Part shown: positions 26,958 to 32,067 of the stretch, piece after piece
Numbering within the stretch: position 1 is the first letter of the stretch
How the letters are laid out: each line of letters begins with the position of its first letter
Position numbers and translations under genes: made by a program
Assembly (NCBI GenBank): GCA_938034905.1
Contig: CALHLF010000060.1
Location: forward strand, 1 to 32,067
Origin: an uncultured bacterium
GTDB taxonomy: Bacteria; Dictyoglomota; Dictyoglomia; Dictyoglomales; Dictyoglomaceae
DNA length: 32,067 nucleotides
Reading direction: 5' to 3'
Notes under the pieces: generated by a model
Told to the model about the DNA's origin: nothing
What the model saw: the letters and a program-made list of their open reading frames with translations, nothing else
Databases searched by the model: none

Positions 26958-27608
26958 ATGCCTATTATTACTATATCCCGTCAATATGGAAGTAAAGGAG
27001 ATAAGATTGCAGAGAAATTGGCAAAAGATTTAAATTATAGATATTTTGATAAATTTCTTATGGCAGAAATTGCTATTTCTTCTGGGCTTTCAGAGGCAGA
27101 AGTTATTGATTTTAACGAAGATAGTTATAAAGTTAAGGGATTTTTTGAACAATTATTCAAAAAAAGAGAGCCCATAGCAAAAATTACTGTAAAAGAGAAG
27201 GACGATAAAACTGGTAGTACAAGTATTACAACAAAGACCTTTGATGAAGAAGGTTGTCTCTCGTTTGTTCAGGCTGTTATAAGGAAGCTAAAGGATTGGG
27301 GAAATGTGGTTATAGTAGGAAGAGGGGCACAAGTCCTTTTAAGAGATATACCTCAGGTTTTACATGTAAGAATCATTGCTCCTTTAGAGGTTAGAGTTAA
27401 GAATATTATAGAGGAAAGAAATCTTCAGAGAGAAGAAGCATTAAGAGTGATTTTGGAAAAGGATAAGTCTGCTGAAGAATATTTAAGGAGATTTTATAAT
27501 GTGAATTGGGATAATCCAGAGTTATATCATCTAATATTAAATACTGGATTTTTATCCTTAGAACAGGGTGTGGAGATAATTAAAAATGCGCTGAAAATAA
27601 TAGTTTAA
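26958..27608 (+). CDS. Cytidylate-kinase-like family protein
   Basis: A 216-residue protein beginning MPIITISRQYGSKGDKIAEK, with the modified P-loop (RQYGSKGDKIA) typical of the cytidylate-kinase-like family, then YFDKFLMAEIA, GNVVIVGRGAQVLL, and VRIIAPLEVRVKNI with an arginine-rich lid (EERNLQREEA). These resemble nucleoside monophosphate kinases, but substrate specificity is unknown in the family. The ATG at 26958 is chosen over TTG 26946 because GGAGGAG fits it. The gene ends against the convergent lyase-like gene, the two stop codons overlapping in TTTAA (4-nt overlap). Confidence 0.85.
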   Translation: MPIITISRQYGSKGDKIAEKLAKDLNYRYFDKFLMAEIAISSGLSEAEVIDFNEDSYKVKGFFEQLFKKREPIAKITVKEKDDKTGSTSITTKTFDEEGCLSFVQAVIRKLKDWGNVVIVGRGAQVLLRDIPQVLHVRIIAPLEVRVKNIIEERNLQREEALRVILEKDKSAEEYLRRFYNVNWDNPELYHLILNTGFLSLEQGVEIIKNALKIIV

Positions 27609-28978
27609 AATAATTCTCCTATTTCTTCTTCCACATGATTTAAAAGGTCATATAGTTTATTTTCTAAAATTTGAATTTTATTATCTAATTCTATATCCTG
27701 AAAAGAAGAAAGTAAAGATTTTATAAATTGATAAGATATTTCAGTTCCCCTTCCACATTTTAAAGATTTACAAAAATCTATAACCTGGACCCCATAGAGT
27801 AAGCTTATAGCGATTATTTTCTCCCAATTTTTAATAATTTTTTTAAGTTTTGTTATATTTTTTATTTCTATTTTTAAAAGAGTTTCTCCATATAAAGAGA
27901 ATATAATATTACCTAAGGATTTAGATAATTTTTTGTTTTCTTCAACTAATTTGCGACATGTATCATAAAGAGATGGTAAATTAAGCCTAAAAGTAGATTG
28001 AATTTCAAAGTTTAACTTTTCCAGGGAGCATGTTAAATTTGTAATAATCATAGAAAGGTAAGAAATACCATAAATAAGAATTCCTATATAAAGATTTTTA
28101 TCAAGAATAAATTCTTGTTCATAATCAATTATAGGACTGTGAGATATAGAATTAATTTCTATTTCTAATATATCTTTTATAAAATCTATAATTTGATGAA
28201 AAATGAAAAATACTTGAGAGATATAACCTAAAAGATGGCTATCTTTATATTTATTAGAAGAGAAGATATTTTCACTTCCTGAGAGGATTTTTCGGAGATT
28301 CTCATAAAATTTAATTAATCCCAAATGGGGTCTTAAGGCTTGTACAATAGAATTAAGAAATTTCTTATCTATTTTTAAAGACTCAAGGGAAAGGGCAATG
28401 GCAATTTCTGATATTTTTTTCAATTTTTGAATTTTTACAAAATATAAACTTAAAATGCCACATATATAATAACTTCCACTTGTAAGTGCTAATACCTCTT
28501 TTGAATCTAAATTTATTGGCACTATGTTTGATTCTTTTAATGCTTTTTCCGTTTTTACTCTCTCATTTTTATATATAACTTCTCCCTTCCCATTTAGGGC
28601 ATAAATGATAAAATTCAGAGGATTAAGATTTTTATTGGAGAATTTTTCTTCAGGAATTAAAGGGATAATATCTTTTCTTAAAAATTCTAATATCTTTTCT
28701 ATAACTTCAATACGAACTCCTGAATATCCAAGAGATAGTGTGTAGGCTTGCAATATCATAATTGCTCGCGTTTCTTCTAAAGAAAGAAAATTTTTGTTCT
28801 GAATAAAGATATCATTATATAATACATCCTTCCTTTCAAAAAATTTTTCCCAGAATTTTCTACTGCTTTTAATTCTTTTTTTTAATTCTGATGAAAGCCT
28901 GATATCATGGGGTTTTTGGCTTAATTTGTAGATATCTTCTATTGAGAGTCCAAAGGGATTAAGTTCATATTTATCCAT
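27605..28978 (-). CDS. Degenerate aromatic amino acid lyase (HAL/PAL-like) homologue without MIO triad
   Basis: A 457-residue protein that, by eye, follows the histidine/phenylalanine ammonia-lyase framework along most of its length. Landmarks in order: LSIEDIYKLSQ then RLSSELKKRIKSSRKFWE (11-44; family LSPEALARIAASR); RAIMILQAYTLSLGYSGVRI (71-90); LIPEEKFSNKNLNPLNF (107-123; family GASGDLAPLAH); YKNERVKTEKALKESNI (136-152); LALTSGSYYICGIL (163-176; family LALINGT); ALRPHLGLIKFYENLRKILS (214-233, then GS); LEIEINSISHSPI (271-283; family IEINSATDNPL). Changes at catalytic positions: the Ala-Ser-Gly triad that makes the MIO prosthetic group is replaced (about Ser114-Asn115-Lys116), the YSLR motif reads HLLG (248-251), GGNFHG reads LDKNLYIG (292-299), and YGxNTGFG is absent. 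It is probably a non-catalytic family member. The ATG overlaps the phoU stop by 8 nt, so the two are translationally coupled. Confidence 0.75.
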   Translation of the reverse strand: MDKYELNPFGLSIEDIYKLSQKPHDIRLSSELKKRIKSSRKFWEKFFERKDVLYNDIFIQNKNFLSLEETRAIMILQAYTLSLGYSGVRIEVIEKILEFLRKDIIPLIPEEKFSNKNLNPLNFIIYALNGKGEVIYKNERVKTEKALKESNIVPINLDSKEVLALTSGSYYICGILSLYFVKIQKLKKISEIAIALSLESLKIDKKFLNSIVQALRPHLGLIKFYENLRKILSGSENIFSSNKYKDSHLLGYISQVFFIFHQIIDFIKDILEIEINSISHSPIIDYEQEFILDKNLYIGILIYGISYLSMIITNLTCSLEKLNFEIQSTFRLNLPSLYDTCRKLVEENKKLSKSLGNIIFSLYGETLLKIEIKNITKLKKIIKNWEKIIAISLLYGVQVIDFCKSLKCGRGTEISYQFIKSLLSSFQDIELDNKIQILENKLYDLLNHVEEEIGELF

Positions 28979-29627
28979 GAAGTTCCTTCTTTTCTCCTGT
29001 TTCCATATAATAAATGATTTCGATTATGTTAGTTATATGGTCTGCTATTCTTTCTAAATATCTTGAGATCATTATTAATTGAATGATTTCTTGAGTGTTT
29101 TTAGGGTTTTTTTGTATCTCATATATCATGTAATATAAGATTTCTTGATATTTAGAATTAATTTCCTTATATTTTGATGATAATTCTTCTAAGAAATTTA
29201 ATTCCGGTTTAAAATATATTCTTATTACTTCTCTTATCATATTTTCTGTAAGTTCTCCCAAGAGGAAAATATCTTTCCAAGGGAGTTTGAAGAAATTTTC
29301 AAGGAGATTTGAAGAAAATTTAGCTATATCTACCGAATAATCTCCGATTCTTTCTAAATCTTTTATAATCTTTATAGTAGATGCAATAATTCTTAAATCT
29401 TTTGCAATAGGTTGATATTGAGCGAGAAGATTGATGCAATTGTTTTCAATATTCCAGTAATATTTGTCAACGAGATCATCTTTTTTTATTGTATCAAGAG
29501 CTAAGTCTAAATTCCTTTTTTTAAGGGCTTCTAATGTCTGGTGTAGCATTTTCTCTACAATACTTCCCATTCTTATAACATTCTCTCTTAATATTTCAAT
29601 TTCCTTATCTAAGGACTTTTTCTCCAA
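28971..29627 (-). CDS. phoU: PhoU-family phosphate signalling protein
   Basis: All-helical PhoU protein of 218 residues, a negative regulator linking the Pst phosphate transporter and PhoR in other bacteria. Two PhoU repeats are visible: residues about 10-100 (IRMGSIVEKMLHQTLEAL, then LRIIASTIKIIKDLERIGDY) and about 110-210 (IQLIMISRYLERIADHITNI), each with the E/DR..GD or ER..DH metal-binding signature. No ATG gives a full N-terminus, so the TTG start at 29627 is used, with AAGAGG about 10 nt upstream. No pst genes are adjacent; instead the gene is coupled to the lyase-like gene. PhoU alone cannot be tied to phosphate here. Confidence 0.88.
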   Translation of the reverse strand: MEKKSLDKEIEILRENVIRMGSIVEKMLHQTLEALKKRNLDLALDTIKKDDLVDKYYWNIENNCINLLAQYQPIAKDLRIIASTIKIIKDLERIGDYSVDIAKFSSNLLENFFKLPWKDIFLLGELTENMIREVIRIYFKPELNFLEELSSKYKEINSKYQEILYYMIYEIQKNPKNTQEIIQLIMISRYLERIADHITNIIEIIYYMETGEKKELHG

Positions 29628-29666
29628 AGGAATTCTACCTCTCTTCTTAAATTTATTATAGAAAAG

Positions 29667-29695
29667 ATTATAGGGAGTAAACTCTGTTTTTTCAA
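29667..29695 (-). promoter_or_regulatory. Sigma-70-type promoter for phoU and the lyase-like gene
   Basis: On the minus strand, TTGAAA (29690-29695), 17-nt spacer, perfect TATAAT (29667-29672). The transcript leader would be about 33 nt and include the ribosome binding site before the TTG start. No Pho-box-like direct repeat was recognised. Confidence 0.75.
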
Positions 29696-29726
29696 TTAAA
29701 ATTATATTAATAACGAGAAAATAATA

Positions 29727-29735
29727 TGGTATAAT
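29727..29735 (+). promoter_or_regulatory. Extended -10 promoter immediately before the cysteine-rich gene
   Basis: TGGTATAAT ends 8 nt before the ATG at 29744, with no Shine-Dalgarno between, so the mRNA is probably leaderless. The arrangement is the same as upstream of 14193. Confidence 0.6.
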
Positions 29736-29743
29736 TTTTTTAT

Positions 29744-30361
29744 ATGAAGAAGTGTGTTCTTTGTAATAAAAGAAAAGGGAAAAGATATTGCAAAAGCTTA
29801 GGTCAATGGATCTGTACCGAATGTTGTGGAGAAAAAAGGTTTAAAAAGATCAATTGTCCAAAGGATTGTGTATATTTAAAGCAAGCCAAAGATTATTCCT
29901 CTGAAAAGATTATAGAAATATTCCCGCCATGGAAGGAAGTAGAACCCTGGATTTTACTTACTGAGGTAAGACGTTCTACTTATGAATTTATCAAAGAAAA
30001 TCCTTCTCTCTCTGATAATGAGTATAAGGAAGTACTTGAATTATTAAGAAAGGAATATGAGGTTCAACTTAAAAATCTAATTCTTCCTCAATTATTTCCA
30101 AAATCTTCACAAGGAATGAGATTAAAAAGTGTGCTGGAAAACACTTTAAAAAACTTATTAAAAAGAGTAAATGAATTTGGATTTCCTATTTTTAGCATAG
30201 GTGATGTTGTGAAGGTTCTCATATGGGAGATAGAAAAGGTAGAAGAACACCAAAGAAATAATAAGAATTTAGGCTCAGATTTCTTTTTGCAAAATTTAAA
30301 ATTATATATTGAAAAGTTACAGAATACTATTGGAAAAGAATCTCCCATAATTTATCCATAA
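29744..30361 (+). CDS. Conserved cysteine-rich (zinc-finger) protein of unknown function
   Basis: A 205-residue protein with eight cysteines in its first 42 residues (4, 7, 16, 24, 27, 28, 38, 42), arranged CxxC-x8-C-x7-CxxCC-x9-CxxxC, consistent with two zinc sites. The rest (about 50-205) is helical, charged and without recognised motifs, apart from a conserved-looking IFPPWKEVEPWIL. The cysteine block resembles N-termini of unannotated proteins in several bacterial phyla (CxxC...CPxDCxYL), from memory. It starts without a Shine-Dalgarno next to an extended -10 and is followed after 13 nt by the NIF3 gene, so they share a transcript. Function is unknown. Confidence 0.75.
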   Translation: MKKCVLCNKRKGKRYCKSLGQWICTECCGEKRFKKINCPKDCVYLKQAKDYSSEKIIEIFPPWKEVEPWILLTEVRRSTYEFIKENPSLSDNEYKEVLELLRKEYEVQLKNLILPQLFPKSSQGMRLKSVLENTLKNLLKRVNEFGFPIFSIGDVVKVLIWEIEKVEEHQRNNKNLGSDFFLQNLKLYIEKLQNTIGKESPIIYP

Positions 30362-30374
30362 AGGGGAAGAGAGT

Positions 30375-31328
30375 ATGAATATTAGAGAAATCTACGAACT
30401 TTTTGTAGAACTTGGTATGAAGAATGATCCTCGAGGATGGGACAATGTACAAAAATTATTAGAAAGAGTTAAAAAGGAATTTGAAAAGTTAGGAGAAAAG
30501 GAGAAAGAAAAATTTGATTTGGAAAAGCTTTCTAATCCTTATTCTGATACAAGAATACTTTATGGAGATTCTGAGAGAGAAGTTAAAAGGATTTTATCGG
30601 GTATAGATATTGATACTTCAGAATTACTTTTGGCAAAAGAATTGGAAAGACAAGGAAAAAAGGTTGATTTAGTAATTTCCCATCATCCCCAAGGGAAAGC
30701 ATATGCAAATTTCTATGAGGTTATGCATCTTCAAGAAGATCTTTTAAGTCGATGGGGAATTCCTATAAATATTGCGGAGGGACTTTTATTGCCTAGGATT
30801 GGAGAAGTGGAAAGAAAAGTTCTTCCAGTGAATCATTATAAAGTAATAGATGCTGCAAGGATTTTAGATATTCCTTTAATGTGTTGCCATACCCCTGCAG
30901 ATAATTGTGTATCTACATATTTACAAAAATTATTTGATGAAAATGTCCCCTATACTGTAGGGGATATCTTGGATTTATTAGAAGAAATTCCTGAATACAA
31001 GGAGGCTATAAGAAGAAATAATCCCCCTAAAATAATTGTTGGAAATCATAAAAATAGAGCTGGAAAGGTTTTTGTTGATATGACTGGTGGAACCGAGGGG
31101 GCTTTGGAGCTTATTGAGAAAATGGCACAAGCTGGAATTGGAACTATAGTTGGTATGCATATGAGTGAAGAACATAGAAAAGAGGCCGAAAAACATCATA
31201 TAAATGTTGTTATTGCAGGACATATAGCATCGGACTCTCTTGGCATGAATATTCTCCTTGATAATTTAGAGACTAAGGGGATTGAGATAATCCCTGCTTC
31301 TGGCCTTATTAGAATTTCAAGGGTCTAA
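30375..31328 (+). CDS. NIF3-family (GTP cyclohydrolase I type 2/YqfO-like) protein
   Basis: A 317-residue member of the NIF3 family, a di-metal protein fold often labelled GTP cyclohydrolase 1 type 2 although the activity is unproven for most members. Metal-binding motifs: ISHHPQG with His103-His104, and AGHIASDSLGMN with His283 and Asp287. The inserted middle part (about 130-270) differs from the PII-like insert of YqfO and looks more like the archaeal/thermophile subgroup. GGGGAAGAGAG precedes ATG 30375. It ends against the convergent regulator gene with 1 nt between stop codons and no terminator hairpin. Confidence 0.85.
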   Translation: MNIREIYELFVELGMKNDPRGWDNVQKLLERVKKEFEKLGEKEKEKFDLEKLSNPYSDTRILYGDSEREVKRILSGIDIDTSELLLAKELERQGKKVDLVISHHPQGKAYANFYEVMHLQEDLLSRWGIPINIAEGLLLPRIGEVERKVLPVNHYKVIDAARILDIPLMCCHTPADNCVSTYLQKLFDENVPYTVGDILDLLEEIPEYKEAIRRNNPPKIIVGNHKNRAGKVFVDMTGGTEGALELIEKMAQAGIGTIVGMHMSEEHRKEAEKHHINVVIAGHIASDSLGMNILLDNLETKGIEIIPASGLIRISRV

Positions 31329-31329
31329 T

Positions 31330-31899
31330 TTAGATATTCTTAACTGTTGAAAAAATCAGATTATATAAAACTCTTTTGTCTTCCTCTGCTAAAGTCGAAA
31401 GGGCTTTCCAGTAATCTTCTAATATGTTTTTTATTTTTTCCATATTTATGCCATGATAAAAATTTTTTCCAATATAGCCTAAAATTAATAGAGGAATAAT
31501 TAACAAGATTATTTCAATATTTATTTTTAAATTTCCAAGAATAAATAGGATGTAATTCTTTAATTCTTCATGCCATTGAATCTTTTTAATAAGAAAAAGA
31601 AGAAAAGAAATACATAAGAGAAGAGGACTTGTTCTATCTATATTTAATTCATTTATAATATTCTCCTTTTCTTCTATTGGTTTATAATAAACTTTTTTCC
31701 TTCCTCTTTTTTTTATACCCTCCTCATATTTAGGCTCTATGTATCCCTCTTGAAGAAGAAGTTGTAATATATCATATGCAGTTGCAGGACTTACTTTTAC
31801 TTCTTTTGCTAATTCACAATAATGGATTGGTCTTTTCTTAATTTTATATAATTCTTTTAAAACCCTTAAAAATTCTCTTCTTCTTTCAGTAATACTCAT
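31330..31899 (-). CDS. Winged-helix transcriptional regulator with hydrophobic C-terminal half
   Basis: A 189-residue protein. Residues 1-75 form a winged helix-turn-helix (ERRREFLRVLKELYKIKKRP, ELAKEVKVSPATAYDILQLL, wing GIKKRGRKKVYYKP), similar to PadR/ArsR/MarR-type or Lrp-like folds. Residues about 91-105 (SPLLLCISFLLFLI) and 128-144 (IEIILLIIPLLILGYIG) are strongly hydrophobic and may be membrane segments, with a short helical tail after. It could be a membrane-tethered regulator. Its ATG directly follows the upstream gene's TAG (TAGATG), and the ribosome binding site GAGGTGAGG lies in the end of that gene, so it is translationally coupled to it and may regulate it. Confidence 0.75.
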   Translation of the reverse strand: MSITERRREFLRVLKELYKIKKRPIHYCELAKEVKVSPATAYDILQLLLQEGYIEPKYEEGIKKRGRKKVYYKPIEEKENIINELNIDRTSPLLLCISFLLFLIKKIQWHEELKNYILFILGNLKINIEIILLIIPLLILGYIGKNFYHGINMEKIKNILEDYWKALSTLAEEDKRVLYNLIFSTVKNI

Positions 31900-32067
31900 C
31901 TAATCCCTCACCTCTTTCTCTTCTACAGGGGGCTTACCACCAAAATCCTCTATCCAAATGGGATTTAAAACTCTTCTTACCTCTTCTGAATATTTATCCA
32001 TATCATCTTTAAACTTATAGATTATATCATCTGCTCCAGGATGGGTAGGTTTAGCTCCATATTTTTC
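31900..32067 (-). CDS. 3' end of an unidentified gene (partial)
   Basis: The last 55 codons of a minus-strand gene that continues beyond the window; no stop before the edge. The visible C-terminus reads EKYGAKPTHPGADDIIYKFK, then KYSEEVRRVLNPIWIEDFGG and a charged tail ending EEKEVRD. I do not recognise the family. It is open in the frame directly coupled to the regulator gene, with good reading-frame length and codon style like its neighbours. Confidence 0.65.
   Translation of the reverse strand, partial: EKYGAKPTHPGADDIIYKFKDDMDKYSEEVRRVLNPIWIEDFGGKPPVEEKEVRD

Noticed and set aside
30088-30348. 86-residue minus-strand frame opposite the cysteine-rich gene
   Set aside because: Composition and lack of a ribosome binding site mark it as a shadow of the plus-strand gene. 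The same applies to the other short antisense frames inside uvrB, uvrA, GH57 and clpC genes.
1-32067. CRISPR array, insertion sequence, integron or prophage
   Set aside because: No regularly spaced repeats, transposase, integrase, phage structural genes or long terminal inverted repeats were seen. Both tRNA genes are intact with no attachment-site duplication nearby.

Overview
AT-rich, densely packed chromosomal DNA from a thermophilic bacterium, most likely a Dictyoglomus species. The main pointer is the 704-residue GH57 protein at 20843-22957, which reads as a close but not identical relative of the Dictyoglomus thermophilum GH57 amylase AmyA (a recollection, not a search). Consistent with this are the low GC content, a GH57 branching enzyme, an archaeal/thermophile-type adenosine-specific kinase, and a LolA-like/beta-barrel pair implying an outer membrane. 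No mobile element, CRISPR array, rRNA gene or prophage was seen.

Layout. 35-888: a pseudopilin and a small coiled-coil protein. 872-10951: a tightly packed plus-strand run radC-polA-coaE-uvrB-uvrA-ogt-ROK sugar kinase, with gene ends touching or overlapping (one overlap is 38 nt), closed by a hairpin terminator at 10942-10966. 10966-12719 (minus): a LolA-like periplasmic protein and a beta-barrel-like protein, divergent from a polyprenyl-phosphate sugar-1-phosphate transferase (12794-14173), with well-formed back-to-back promoters between them. 14193-17679: an HNH nuclease-like gene with an apparently leaderless start, a SERCA-like Ca2+ P-type ATPase and a membrane-anchored LysM protein. 17726-17952: tRNA-Phe(GAA) and tRNA-Arg(CCT). 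18084-22957: a MalK/MsmX-type ABC ATPase with a strong terminator, then two GH57 enzymes (branching enzyme and amylase/glucanotransferase), a starch/glycogen module that fits with the sugar kinase upstream. 22915-23691 (minus): inositol-monophosphatase family. 23756-27608: an unusual zinc-finger ClpC-like unfoldase, an adenosine-specific kinase and a cytidylate-kinase-like protein. 27605-29627 (minus): phoU and an unannotated 457-residue gene. 29744-31328: a cysteine-rich protein with an apparently leaderless start and a NIF3-family protein. 31330-32067 (minus): a winged-helix regulator with a hydrophobic C-terminal half, and the 3' end of a further gene.

The most interesting object is the 457-residue protein downstream of phoU (27605-28978, minus). 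It keeps the histidine/phenylalanine ammonia-lyase framework along its length (SGVR, NPL, LRPH, SGS and EIEINS landmarks in order) but has lost the Ala-Ser-Gly triad that forms the MIO electrophile and other active-site residues. It looks like a pseudoenzyme of the aromatic amino acid lyase superfamily, translationally coupled to PhoU. Second is the Clp ATPase, which joins a ClpE-type N-terminal zinc finger to a ClpC-type N domain and UVR middle region but lacks the hydrophobic-Gly-Phe ClpP-docking tripeptide. Third, the genes at 14193 and 29744 share a nearly identical extended -10 element exactly 8 nt before ATG with no Shine-Dalgarno, predicting leaderless mRNAs.

All calls come from reading the sequence and from remembered family motifs. 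No database search, structure prediction or alignment program was run.
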